Assembly: GCA_039029135.1 (NCBI GenBank)
Contig: JBCCGT010000015.1
Coordinates: 61,572 to 125,571, forward strand
Length of the DNA: 64,000 bases
DNA from: JALZVT01 sp039029135
GTDB taxonomy: Bacteria; Pseudomonadota; Gammaproteobacteria; Pseudomonadales; Azotimanducaceae
Direction: 5' to 3'
In this document: piece after piece, positions 8,085 to 17,305 of the stretch
How the letters are laid out: the number at the start of each line of letters is the position of its first letter
Position numbering within the stretch: position 1 is the first letter of the stretch
The notes under the pieces: generated by a model
Database searches by the model: none
Told to the model about the DNA's origin: nothing
What the model saw: the letters and a program-made list of their open reading frames with translations, nothing else
Translations under genes and position numbers: made by a program

Positions 8085-9533
8085 ATGCGCCGACTCGCAG
8101 GCAACGGAAGCCCGAGACAAGGTCCACGCTTGCCCACCAACACCGTGCTCGGCCTGGCCGCGGCGCTCGCCTGCGCCCTGCTCGGCTGGTCGCTGCGCGG
8201 TCTGGACGCCGCCCTCTATACCGTTGTGCTGTGCGCCGGGCTGCCGCTCGTGGTGCTGGTCGCGGCCCTGTGGGCGCGGCGAACCGAGCAGCGCGCGCTG
8301 GCACCCCTGATCGACGCCATCCAGACGAGGCTGGCACCGGGCGCGGGGACAACGGACACCGACGCGCAGGCGAGACTGCAGTCCCTGCTGGAGTCCGTCG
8401 CCGACGACGGCGCGAACGAACGCCGCGCGAGCGAGGCGCTGGTGACCTCGGAACGGTTCCTCACCTATCGCCTGCGGAGACTAGAGCGCGTCCTGCATAC
8501 GGTGCCGGTGGGCGTCATCGTGCTCGACGAGGACAAGTGCCTCGATCATGCCAACACGCGAGCGCGCGCGTTTCTCGACATCGACGAAACCACGGGCGGC
8601 ACGCCGCTGTCGCGTCTGCAGTTGTGGTCGCCGCTGGATCGGATCGTTGACGAGTTCGAACGCGGTTCGCAGACGCCGCGGCAGCCAGCCATCCTGACGC
8701 CGCCCGGCACGCAGGTCAGCCTGTCGCTGAGCATCAATCCGATCATCGCCACGGGATCGGACGGCACGACCACCACGTCGGGCTATCTGCTGTTTCTGGC
8801 GGACGCGACGCGCGAGGTTCGCGCCCAAGAGAAACGCTCGGAGTTTGTCGCCCACGTATCGCACGAACTGAAATCGCCGCTGAACACCCTAAGCCTCGTC
8901 GCCGAGGGCCTGAAGGGCCCGGACGGCGAAGACGACGAATTCCGCACCGAAGCAATCAACGTGATCACCGACGAGGTCGAGCGCCTGTCAAGACTGGTCG
9001 CGAACCTGCTCAACGTGACCCAGATCGAGATGGGCAACATGGAGATGGATCGGTCACGCACCCGGCTGCTCGACCTCGTCCAGGACGCGGTCGAATCTAC
9101 GCGGCGCAGCGCAGTAGAAAAGCGCCTGGAATTCAATCTCGAGATTCCGCAGGAACTGCCCGCGGTCCTCATCGACAAGGACCTGATGCGCATCGCGCTG
9201 AACAATCTGCTGACCAACGCGATCAAGTACTCCAACGAGGACACGCAGATCACCATTGGTATCGCCGACGGCGAAGACACCATCTCGATCAGCGTGGCGG
9301 ACCAGGGCATCGGCATCGCCGCGGAAGACCAGACCAACATCTTCAACAAGTTCTATCGCGCGGACGACCAGGACGCGCGCAGTCGCGGCGGCCAGGGACT
9401 TGGCCTCGCACTGGCAAATGAGATCGTCCAGCTGCACCACGGAAGCATCCGTGTCGACAGCGAACCGGGGGTGGGCTCAACGTTCACGATCGAGCTATGG
9501 AAGGGCGCTGATCTCATACAGGAGGCAATCTGA
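8085..9533 (+). CDS. Membrane sensor histidine kinase (first gene of pilus locus)
   Basis: Two hydrophobic helices (about residues 20-65) anchor the protein. A PAS-like region follows (about 120-240), then HisKA with phospho-acceptor H260 in HVSHELKSPLN. The HATPase domain has its N box (NNLLTNAIKYS), G1 (DQGIGI) and G2 (GGQGLGLAL). It should autophosphorylate and pass phosphate to the receiver whose gene overlaps its stop codon (TGATG). There is almost no periplasmic loop, so the signal is probably cytoplasmic or intramembrane. The five genes from here to the GspF-like gene overlap end to end, which predicts translational coupling. Confidence 0.9.
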   Translation: MRRLAGNGSPRQGPRLPTNTVLGLAAALACALLGWSLRGLDAALYTVVLCAGLPLVVLVAALWARRTEQRALAPLIDAIQTRLAPGAGTTDTDAQARLQSLLESVADDGANERRASEALVTSERFLTYRLRRLERVLHTVPVGVIVLDEDKCLDHANTRARAFLDIDETTGGTPLSRLQLWSPLDRIVDEFERGSQTPRQPAILTPPGTQVSLSLSINPIIATGSDGTTTTSGYLLFLADATREVRAQEKRSEFVAHVSHELKSPLNTLSLVAEGLKGPDGEDDEFRTEAINVITDEVERLSRLVANLLNVTQIEMGNMEMDRSRTRLLDLVQDAVESTRRSAVEKRLEFNLEIPQELPAVLIDKDLMRIALNNLLTNAIKYSNEDTQITIGIADGEDTISISVADQGIGIAAEDQTNIFNKFYRADDQDARSRGGQGLGLALANEIVQLHHGSIRVDSEPGVGSTFTIELWKGADLIQEAI

Positions 9534-9907
9534 TGCACGTGTACCTGGTAGACGACGAGCGCGTCCCACTGCGGGTACTGAAGATGGCGGTAGAGCGAGC
9601 GGGCTACGTCTGCGAGTGCTTCCACAATGGCCGCGACGCGCTGGAGCGCATCCGCGAATCGCAGCCGGCGGCGCTCGTAACCGACATCGAGATGCCGGTT
9701 ATGACCGGCGAAGAGCTGTGCGGTGCACTGGAAGCAGAGCTGCCTGAGCGCGAGTTCCCGATCTTCGTGGTCACGGGCGTCACCGATCTGAACCACAGAG
9801 GCTGGTCGCGCGCCATTAAGGACCTGCACTTCATCGAGAAACCTATCAGCGCGAAGGCGCTCATCGCCGCACTAGACGATCGGCTCCGCGAGGGCGACGC
9901 CGCATGA
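9533..9907 (+). CDS. Stand-alone response-regulator receiver domain
   Basis: This 124-residue protein is only a REC domain. The acidic pair is DD (residues 7-8), the phospho-acceptor is D51 (VTDIEMP), the conserved threonine is in VVTG, and the lysine is in IEKPIS. There is no output domain, so it must act through protein contact or phosphotransfer. It starts after a strong GGAGG inside the kinase gene and overlaps the next gene by 4 nt (ATGA). The likely partner is the GGDEF-EAL protein encoded next, which lacks its own receiver; that pairing is inference. Confidence 0.9.
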   Translation: MHVYLVDDERVPLRVLKMAVERAGYVCECFHNGRDALERIRESQPAALVTDIEMPVMTGEELCGALEAELPEREFPIFVVTGVTDLNHRGWSRAIKDLHFIEKPISAKALIAALDDRLREGDAA

Positions 9908-12021
9908 TCAACGTCCCGGCGGAGACGCTGCAGCGACTGGCCGATCTGGCCGCGCGCGCGGCCGGTCACGACGTCCGGCTGCGCGTCGTCGACCCAGAGA
10001 CCAACGCGGACGCGACCGCGGAGCCCTGCGACATTCGGCGAGAGGTTCTGAATCACCAAAATGAGGTGATCTGCGAGCTGCAGGCGAGCATCGGCCCGCG
10101 TTCGGCGAACGACAGCGCAGAGCGCGAGCTGAGCGCTGACGAGGCGCTGCGAATTTTCGATCCCATCGCCGACCTGATCGCCGATACCCTACGCCTTGAG
10201 CTCAACCTCCGCGAGGAGATCGATGAGCTGACCGAGGAACTGACCGAACGCTACGAAGAGCTGAACCTGGTGTTCGACACACAGGATCAGGTCGAGCAGT
10301 TTCAGGACACCGGGCACTACCTGCAGGAACTCGTCAGCAACTGCATCGCCTATCTGGGGGTCGATTTCTGCGCCCTGACGCTGCCGCGGCAGAGGCTGTT
10401 TTTCGTCGACCGCGGCAAACTCGAGGACCACAGCGTTCGCGAGCTGACCGACCACCTGAATGCCACCGCACGTTCCTGGAACTTCGAGGTGAATTCCGCA
10501 CAGGTCGTAAACTCCCCAGACGACGACCATACGGTCGACACGGCGCCGAAACAGCGTCGCATTAAGGTGCCCATACTGCGCGGGGCGCCGGCGCTGGCGG
10601 GCCTGCTCATGGTGGCACGCGATGCGAGCGCGCCGCCGTTCACGAACAGCGATCGCAACCTGCTGGAGGCCATGGCGCGGAAAGTCGCGAAGATCATGCT
10701 TGCCAGCTACGACAGCATGACGGGGCTGGTCACGCGTGCCGGTTTCGAACACCTAGTCGAGTGCGAGCTGCGCAGCCCGCTGAGTCTCCACGGCAACTGC
10801 ATTCTGTACGCGAATATTGATCGCACGCAGGTCGCGAACGACACGCACGGCACGGACGCGGGCGACCTGCTCATTCAGACCGTGGCCGACAGCCTGCGCG
10901 CGAGCGTGCGGCTGCGAGACATCGTTGCCCGGCTGGGCGGCGACGAGTTCGGCATCCTGCTGACCGACTGCGCGCTGGAGCAGGCCGGCGTTATCGCGCG
11001 CAAGATTCACCTGCGCCTGGCGGCGCTCGACTTCTCGCCCCAGGGACTCGCGCTCGAGCCGAGCGTCAGTATTGGCATCGCCGCGCCCGAGGCCGCCGGT
11101 CAGAACGTTGAGGATCTGATCAATTCGGCGAAGCTCGCCTGCAACGTCGCCAAACAGCGCGGCAGCGGTCAGTTCTCGATCTACCGCCCCGACGACATCA
11201 ACATTCGTGCCCAGCAGGGCCAGGCGCAGCTCGTTGCCAGCGTGCAGGAGGCGCTGCGTCACGATCGCTTCGCACTCTACGCGCAGCCGATCCTCCCGCT
11301 GCTGACCGACGGCGAGGGTGTGGCCGCTCCCCACGCGGAGGTGCTGCTGCGCATGATCGACGCCGAAGGCAACATCATATTGCCCGGTGAGTTTCTGCCC
11401 GCCGCAGAGACCTATCAGCTCATGCCCGCGATCGATCGCTGGGTAGTGTCGCAGGTGATCAACACCATCAGCCGCTCGGACGTATTCGAGCGCGTGCCCG
11501 GTTTCGTCCTCACGATCAACATGACGGGTCAGTCGCTGTCGGATGAAGGTTTCCTCAAGGAGCTGATCACCCAGCTCAACTCGGCCGCCCTGCCACCCCG
11601 CAGCATCTGCATCGAGATCACGGAGACGATGGCGCTATCCGATTTCGAAACCGCCAATCGCTTCATCGCCCAGCTCCACGATCTGGACGTGCTCGTCGCA
11701 CTCGACGACTTCGGCACCGGGCTGAGCTCGTTCGAGTACTTGAAGCGACTCGACCTCGACTATCTGAAGATCGACGGCGTCTTCGTAAAAGACATCTGCA
11801 AGGATCCGGTTGCCGCCACGATGGTCAAGGCGATCAACGAGGTGGCGCACGCGATGGACCTGAAGACCGTCGGCGAGTTCGTCGTCGACGAGGCTACCGC
11901 GGACGCACTGCGCGAGCTTGAGATCGACTATGGTCAGGGCTTCGCGCTCGGCAAGCCGATGCCGCTGGAGCTGCTACTGCGCGAGCTCTCGGCGGGCGGC
12001 GCGCTGCGCGACGCCTCGTGA
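9904..12021 (+). CDS. GAF-like, GGDEF and EAL c-di-GMP turnover protein
   Basis: The N-terminal 250 residues hold a coiled-coil segment and a GAF-like domain. The diguanylate cyclase signature is intact (GGDEF, residues 345-349), with an inhibitory I-site RLRD five residues before it. The EAL domain has EVLLR (E479), the ITET glutamate, DDFG and YLKIDG, so its metal and base residues also look present. Both synthesis and hydrolysis of c-di-GMP are therefore plausible. It overlaps the upstream receiver (ATGA) and the downstream ATPase (GTGA), placing it between a phospho-signal and a c-di-GMP-binding motor. Confidence 0.92.
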   Translation: MINVPAETLQRLADLAARAAGHDVRLRVVDPETNADATAEPCDIRREVLNHQNEVICELQASIGPRSANDSAERELSADEALRIFDPIADLIADTLRLELNLREEIDELTEELTERYEELNLVFDTQDQVEQFQDTGHYLQELVSNCIAYLGVDFCALTLPRQRLFFVDRGKLEDHSVRELTDHLNATARSWNFEVNSAQVVNSPDDDHTVDTAPKQRRIKVPILRGAPALAGLLMVARDASAPPFTNSDRNLLEAMARKVAKIMLASYDSMTGLVTRAGFEHLVECELRSPLSLHGNCILYANIDRTQVANDTHGTDAGDLLIQTVADSLRASVRLRDIVARLGGDEFGILLTDCALEQAGVIARKIHLRLAALDFSPQGLALEPSVSIGIAAPEAAGQNVEDLINSAKLACNVAKQRGSGQFSIYRPDDINIRAQQGQAQLVASVQEALRHDRFALYAQPILPLLTDGEGVAAPHAEVLLRMIDAEGNIILPGEFLPAAETYQLMPAIDRWVVSQVINTISRSDVFERVPGFVLTINMTGQSLSDEGFLKELITQLNSAALPPRSICIEITETMALSDFETANRFIAQLHDLDVLVALDDFGTGLSSFEYLKRLDLDYLKIDGVFVKDICKDPVAATMVKAINEVAHAMDLKTVGEFVVDEATADALRELEIDYGQGFALGKPMPLELLLRELSAGGALRDAS

Positions 12022-14048
12022 GCAACCCCGCGCCCAGCACTGCGCAGAGCATACTGCGGTCGATCAGTGGCGATCGCGCGACGCTGCTGCCCATCGAGGC
12101 ACTCACCGACATCGTCGACGAGCTGCAGTCGATGATTGTCGCCTGCCTCGGCGAGGCGCTAACGCAGATCACGATCGACCTGTCGCGCCAGCGGCTGCTG
12201 AACAGCGCAGCACTTGAGGCCCTGCTGGACGCGGCGGACATGGTTCGCGAACGGCAGGGCAGCCTGCGGCTGACGAACGTCTCCGCGCTGCTGCGTGAGG
12301 TGCTGCACGTCACCGGGCTGGACGGTCGGCTGACGGTTGCCGATGCGGGTGGCGAAGAAGGCGCGACGGGCGGACGCCAGCGACTGGGCGACATTCTGAT
12401 CGCGCGCGGCGTGCTGACGGACGACCAGCTGCAGGAAGCGCTGCGGCTGCAAAAGCAGACGAGCGCCCGGCTAGGGGAAATCCTCATTAAGCAGGGTTGG
12501 GCAACCGATCAGGATATTCTGCAGGCGCTGTCGAATCAGCTCTCGGTACCCGAGAGCACGGTCCGGCCGGGTCTCTTCGACGCCGACCTCACCAACATCG
12601 TCGATCGTCGCACGCTGACGCGCCTGAAGGTGCTGCCGATGTTTCGGGTGCGCAAGGAGCTGACGCTCGCCACGGCCAACCCCCAGCACATGCCGACGCT
12701 GCGCGAGATCGAACATCTCACCGGCTGCCGCGTGCGCGCGGTGCTGTCGCCGCTGGCAGCGATCTCCAGCATGCTGGACGAGTCCTCGGGCAGCATCGAA
12801 CTCGGCACCGAGTTTCTCGCCGAGGTAGACGAAGACTTCGAAGTCGTCGACGAGGCCATCCAGGACCTCGACGTCACGGGCGATCTGGCGGACGGCAGTC
12901 CGATCATCAACCTGGTGAATTCGTTGATCCAGCGCGCCGTCCGCGAGGGCGCGAGCGATATCCACATCGAGCCGTCGCGCGATACCTGCCGCGTGCGGTT
13001 TCGCATCGACGGCGTGCTCTATCAGGTCATGACCCTGCGGCCCGAGGTGCTTCCCGCCGTCGTTTCGCGCGTCAAGGTCATGGCCAACCTCGACATCGCG
13101 GAGCGCCGACTGCCGCAGGACGGTCGCGTGCAGGTGATGACCCAGGGCCGCTCGGTCGATCTGCGCTTCAGCTCATTGCCAGGACTGTTCGGCGAAAAGG
13201 TGGTGCTGCGCGTGCTCGACAAGAGCAAGGCGATGCTCGATCTCGACAGGCTCGGCATGTCAGCCGTCAATCTGGGCGTCTATCGCAAGCTCATGAACAG
13301 CCCGCACGGCCTGATCCTCGTTACGGGACCCACCGGCTCAGGCAAGACCACCAGCCTGTACGCCGCGCTAAACAACCTCAACTCCATCGAGAAGAACCTG
13401 GTCACCATCGAGGACCCGGTGGAGTACCAGATCGACGTGATCAATCAGAACGAGGTTCGCAACAACATCGGGCTGTCGTTTGCGAAGATCCTCAAGCACG
13501 TGCTGCGTCAGGATCCGGACGTTGTGATGGTGGGCGAGATTCGCGAGCGCGAGACCGCCGAGATCGCGGTCCAGGCGGCACTGACCGGTCACCTGGTGCT
13601 GTCCACGCTGCATACCAACGACAGCATCAGCGCCGTGACCCGCATGATCGACATGGGCGTCGAACCCTATCTGCTGTCGTCCGCGCTGATCGGCGTGGTT
13701 GCACAGCGGCTGATCCGCACGGTCTGCTCGAGCTGCAAGACCCAGTTTCTCGCCCCGCGCGACATGCGCGAACGCTACGGCTGGCCGCTCGAAGGCACGC
13801 TGGAGCTGGCACGCGGGCGCGGTTGCCAGGATTGCTACGACTCCGGCTACCGCGGACGCGCGGCGATTCACGAGTCGTTCGAAACGGACGAGGCGCTGCA
13901 GCGTCTCATCATGTCGAACCCGTCGCGCGATGAGCTGACCGCCTACGTGCGCGACCGGCAGCTGCCGTCGCTGTTCGACGACGGCCTGCTGCGCGTTCTC
14001 GACGGCGTGACGACCTTGGAAGAAATTTCGCGCGTGGTGAACGCCTGA
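12018..14048 (+). CDS. STAS-MshEN-GspE/MshE-type assembly ATPase
   Basis: The C-terminal motor is a PilB/GspE/MshE hexameric ATPase: Walker A GPTGSGKT (437-444), Asp box and Walker B region with GEIRERETAEIA, and a four-cysteine zinc motif (CSSC...CQDC). Residues 122-145 and 151-174 form two 24-residue MshEN motifs (RLGxxLxxxG...L..Q) separated by exactly five residues, the known high-affinity c-di-GMP site. Unusually, residues 20-108 match a STAS domain (TIDLSRQRLLNSAALEALL). The start is GTG, overlapping the GGDEF-EAL stop. It should power pilus assembly under c-di-GMP control. Confidence 0.9.
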   Translation: MSNPAPSTAQSILRSISGDRATLLPIEALTDIVDELQSMIVACLGEALTQITIDLSRQRLLNSAALEALLDAADMVRERQGSLRLTNVSALLREVLHVTGLDGRLTVADAGGEEGATGGRQRLGDILIARGVLTDDQLQEALRLQKQTSARLGEILIKQGWATDQDILQALSNQLSVPESTVRPGLFDADLTNIVDRRTLTRLKVLPMFRVRKELTLATANPQHMPTLREIEHLTGCRVRAVLSPLAAISSMLDESSGSIELGTEFLAEVDEDFEVVDEAIQDLDVTGDLADGSPIINLVNSLIQRAVREGASDIHIEPSRDTCRVRFRIDGVLYQVMTLRPEVLPAVVSRVKVMANLDIAERRLPQDGRVQVMTQGRSVDLRFSSLPGLFGEKVVLRVLDKSKAMLDLDRLGMSAVNLGVYRKLMNSPHGLILVTGPTGSGKTTSLYAALNNLNSIEKNLVTIEDPVEYQIDVINQNEVRNNIGLSFAKILKHVLRQDPDVVMVGEIRERETAEIAVQAALTGHLVLSTLHTNDSISAVTRMIDMGVEPYLLSSALIGVVAQRLIRTVCSSCKTQFLAPRDMRERYGWPLEGTLELARGRGCQDCYDSGYRGRAAIHESFETDEALQRLIMSNPSRDELTAYVRDRQLPSLFDDGLLRVLDGVTTLEEISRVVNA

Positions 14049-15151
14049 TGGCGCTGGCGCTGGACGAAAGCCAGGGCGCGATCGAGGAGGCGCCGACCGG
14101 CGCGGTTCGCAGCGGCCGGCGGCTGAAGGACGCCGATCGGCTGAACTTCACGGAGCAGCTAGCGCTGTTTCTGGAGGCTGGCCTGTCGCTGCACCAGGCG
14201 CTGACCATGATGCAGCGCCAGACCAAAGTCCGCGGCATGATCGCCTTGCTGGCCGGGCTCGTCGAAGATCTCGAGGGCGGCAAGTCGCTGTCCGGCGCTT
14301 TGGGCGGGCATCCGCTGTTTCCGAAGACCTACATCAGCCTGGTGGCCGCCGGCGAGCAGGGCGGCTTTTTGCCCGACGTGCTGACCCGCCTGCACGAGGA
14401 CGACGCCCGCCGTATCGAGCTGCGCGCCGCGCTCGTCAGCGCGTTCACCTACCCTGCGTTTCTAGTGACGTTCTCCGTCGCGGTCGTGATCTTCATATTG
14501 GCGTTCGTGTTTCCGCGGTTCGAAAAGCTGTTCGCCTCGATCGGCGACGGCCTGCCCGCATCGACGCGTCTGTTGCTGGCCTTCAGCGACTTCATCACCA
14601 ACTACTGGGCGCCCCTCGTGCTTGCCATCGCCGCGATCGCGATCGGCGTCGTGCAGTGGCTGAACACCGAAGACGGTCGACGACGCCTGGACCGCGCGAA
14701 GCTGACGTGGCCTGGTGTGGGTCGCGTCTATCAAGAGCTGTATACCGCTCAGATGTTTCGCGTGCTGAGTCTCGCCCTGGAGCGAGGCGTGCCGGTCGTG
14801 GAGACGCTGCGCGCCTGTCGCGACGTCGTCGACAACCTGAGCTACGCGGACTTCATCACCAGCGTCGAAAGCGATGTCGCCCAGGGTGGACGCATCGCAG
14901 ATGGATTCGATCGTACCCGGGTGGTGCCCGATCTGGCGCGCGAGATGGTCCGCACCGCGGAGGAAAGCGGCAGTCTCGCGCTGGTCACCGGCCGCATCGC
15001 GCGGCACTTCGAACTGGAACTGGAACGGCGGCTGCAGCGATTCTCGAAGCTGATCGAACCCGCCCTGCTGATCGGCATGGGTTTCCTGATCAGCATACTG
15101 GTCAGCGCGTTGATCCTGCCCATCTTCAAACTCTCTCAGGGCGTGGGCTGA
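14048..15151 (+). CDS. GspF/PilC/MshG-type inner-membrane platform protein
   Basis: This 367-residue protein has the two tandem T2SSF cytoplasmic domains and three membrane segments typical of the family (about residues 135-160, 180-205 and 335-360). Characteristic blocks are LFLEAGLSLHQAL, GEQGGFLPDVL, ALERGVPVVETL and TAEESGSL. It is the platform contacted by the ATPase during pilin insertion. Its ATG abuts the ATPase stop (TGATG). The N-terminus has a short extension of about 30 residues before the first domain. Confidence 0.92.
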   Translation: MALALDESQGAIEEAPTGAVRSGRRLKDADRLNFTEQLALFLEAGLSLHQALTMMQRQTKVRGMIALLAGLVEDLEGGKSLSGALGGHPLFPKTYISLVAAGEQGGFLPDVLTRLHEDDARRIELRAALVSAFTYPAFLVTFSVAVVIFILAFVFPRFEKLFASIGDGLPASTRLLLAFSDFITNYWAPLVLAIAAIAIGVVQWLNTEDGRRRLDRAKLTWPGVGRVYQELYTAQMFRVLSLALERGVPVVETLRACRDVVDNLSYADFITSVESDVAQGGRIADGFDRTRVVPDLAREMVRTAEESGSLALVTGRIARHFELELERRLQRFSKLIEPALLIGMGFLISILVSALILPIFKLSQGVG

Positions 15152-15245
15152 CACCGCGCGAGCGTTGGCGCCGGCAGCGCAGGAGGGAAACAGCGCAGAA
15201 TGGGCGCGACGTCGCAGCGCCACTGCCAACCAGCGCCGCGCGCGG

Positions 15246-15902
15246 ATGAGGGAACGCGGCACAAAATTGGCGTTTAAGCTCTCCGATAGCGATGGTTATC
15301 GAGCACCCGTGTCCACCACACCCTGTCATCGGTTCGCCAATCTCATCGCGCGCCGCAGCGGCTTTACGCTCATCGAGCTGATCATCGTCGCACTGATGGT
15401 CGGTATGCTCGCGGCCGTCGTCGTCCCCCTGGTCAGCGACTCCGAGCAGCAGGCCGATGAGGCCGCGCTACGCTCAACGGTCGCTCGCGTTCGCGCCGCA
15501 ATCTCGCTGTACAACCAGCAGCACGGCGAGTATCCGGCGCGCCGGCAGTCATCCGGCGGCCCCTGTCCGGACGGCCTGGCGGGCAAAGGCCGCCGCGACT
15601 CTCCCGAGGCGTTTATCGAGCAGCTTACCGAATACAGCACGGGCAACGGCAGGACCTGCGACGAGCCCATGAAGAGCGTGCCGAACTACGGACCTTATCT
15701 GCAGCTGCGGGAGTTTCCGGCCAATCCGATCACTGGCTCGGCGACTATCGAAGTCATTGCGCGCAGCAGCGCCACCGCAGGTGATCTTGCTCTTACGGGC
15801 AGCCAGGCCGCCGGCGGCTGGCTCTACGACCCTCGCTCTGGGTTGTTTATCGCGAACGATACGAGTCTCGACAGCAGCGACAGTTCTTTCGACAGCTACT
15901 AG
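15246..15902 (+). CDS. GspG-like prepilin/pseudopilin (paralog 1)
   Basis: A class III prepilin leader ends in RRSG followed by FTLIELIIVALMVGML, with the methylatable F1 and E5. The body has the LRSTVARVRAAISLYNQQHGEYP helix typical of GspG-like proteins, a cysteine pair (GGPCPDG and GRTCDEP) and a C-terminal GGWLYDPRSGLFIAND motif shared with the next gene. It would be cleaved by a prepilin peptidase, which is not encoded here. The start is uncertain: ATG 15246 gives a long leader, GTG 15309 a more typical 18-residue one; neither has a good ribosome-binding site. Confidence 0.85.
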   Translation: MRERGTKLAFKLSDSDGYRAPVSTTPCHRFANLIARRSGFTLIELIIVALMVGMLAAVVVPLVSDSEQQADEAALRSTVARVRAAISLYNQQHGEYPARRQSSGGPCPDGLAGKGRRDSPEAFIEQLTEYSTGNGRTCDEPMKSVPNYGPYLQLREFPANPITGSATIEVIARSSATAGDLALTGSQAAGGWLYDPRSGLFIANDTSLDSSDSSFDSY

Positions 15903-16046
15903 CACCGCACCACGCAACAGATTGATCGCGGTGTCTGGTTTGTCGCACACCCGCTGAGAACCAGCGCGCGGATCGTCAAACCACGTTACTTAATAATTCC
16001 TACAGACCCAACCCTGATCGCCTGGGATTGAAGGCAAGGACAAGCA

Positions 16047-16610
16047 ATGAACAAGAATTCACAGAGTGGTTTTACCCTGGTCGAACTGCTGATCGTCGCG
16101 ATCATGCTGGCGACGCTTGCCGCGATTGTCGTTCCGCAGTTTTCTTCGACCACGACTGAAGGCGAAGAGGCCGCCCTGAAATCCAATCTGGCGGGCATTC
16201 GCGCCGCGATAGAACTGTACAAGCAGCAGCACGGCGAGTACCCGGCCGTGAACGTCAGCAGCGGCGGCACCTGCACCGGTGGCACTGCCGGCACGGGCGC
16301 GGTCGACACCGATGCAGCGCTCTTAGAGCAGCTCACCAACTACACGAACAAGCAGGGGCAGTCCTGCACGCTGCCGGTCGCTGGCAGCTTCAAGTTCGGA
16401 CCGTACCTGAAAGAAAAAGCCATGCCCGAGAATCCCATTACGGGTTCGGCTGCTGTCGTCATTGTAGCGCGCGGCAACGCGGCGTCCGGCAATCTGGCAA
16501 TGGCGGGTGACGGCGCCGCCGGAGGCTGGAAGTATGACCCCGCATCCGGAATTTTCATCGCCAACGACACCAACACCGACAGCTCCGCCAAGCGCTACGA
16601 CAGCTACTAG
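16047..16610 (+). CDS. GspG-like major pilin candidate (paralog 2)
   Basis: This 187-residue prepilin has a very short leader (MNKNSQSG) before FTLVELLIVAIMLATL, keeping F1 and E5. It shares with the preceding gene the AAIELYKQQHGEYP helix, a cysteine pair (GGTCTGG, GQSCTLP), the NPITGSA motif and the C-terminal GGWKYDPASGIFIANDT. A good ribosome-binding site (AAGGACA) and a 144-nt upstream gap suggest separate, stronger expression, so this is the best candidate for the major subunit. The two genes look like a tandem duplication. Confidence 0.88.
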   Translation: MNKNSQSGFTLVELLIVAIMLATLAAIVVPQFSSTTTEGEEAALKSNLAGIRAAIELYKQQHGEYPAVNVSSGGTCTGGTAGTGAVDTDAALLEQLTNYTNKQGQSCTLPVAGSFKFGPYLKEKAMPENPITGSAAVVIVARGNAASGNLAMAGDGAAGGWKYDPASGIFIANDTNTDSSAKRYDSY

Positions 16611-16686
16611 AGGCTAACGCCAACGTCGTTGTCGCCGCAGCAAGCGGCACCGGCACGAAGACAGCGGCCAACAGCGTCCAGCGGCC

Positions 16687-17295
16687 ATGCAAGCCACCTT
16701 TGTGTGCAAAGCGCGGCGTCGGTTTTCAACAGCGAGCGGCTTCACCCTGGTGGAGCTGCTCGTTGTCGTTTTTACTATCGGCATTCTCGCCGTCGTCGTG
16801 CGCCCGGAACTGTCCGCGAGCAAACCTTACGCACTGGATCGGGCGGTGCGCGCGCTACACTCGGCGCTGACCTACGCGCGCGCTCAGGCGGCGCTGACTG
16901 GCGACCTGCACGGCGTCCAGATCGATACCGGTACACGCACACTCGACGTCATCAAACTGCCGGACAGCGCGGGCACGCTGCAGGTCGGCGTCAGTCTGCC
17001 GGGCATTGGCGCGGGCACGGGCGGCAGCGCGGTGATCGTGGCGCACCCGATCACCAAACGCGACTATCGCGTTGCGCTGAGCGATCTCGATGAAGCCGTA
17101 CAGCTTTCCGCGTCAGCCAGCTTTCAGGGCACTTGCCTCAACATCACCGAGCTGCTGTTCGATCAGCAAGGTCGCGTTCGCTGCGCGGGCCAAACCGACG
17201 TCCTGCTCAACACGGCCAGCCTGCAAATCAACCTGTCGCCGCACAGCCGCACGCTCACGCTGGACGGCGAGACCGGCCGGGTCACGATCGAGTGA
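16687..17295 (+). CDS. GspH-like minor pseudopilin
   Basis: An 18-residue leader ends in STASG before FTLVELLVVVFTIGIL, with E5 present. The following AVRALHSALTYARAQAALTGDLHGVQID pattern is the signature of GspH/FimT-type minor pilins, where a helix leads into a beta-rich head. Two cysteines near residues 148 and 165 could form a disulfide. In type II systems GspH joins GspI, J and K in the initiating tip complex, and the next three genes supply those partners. Confidence 0.87.
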   Translation: MQATFVCKARRRFSTASGFTLVELLVVVFTIGILAVVVRPELSASKPYALDRAVRALHSALTYARAQAALTGDLHGVQIDTGTRTLDVIKLPDSAGTLQVGVSLPGIGAGTGGSAVIVAHPITKRDYRVALSDLDEAVQLSASASFQGTCLNITELLFDQQGRVRCAGQTDVLLNTASLQINLSPHSRTLTLDGETGRVTIE

Positions 17296-17305
17296 GCGGC
17301 TCAAC

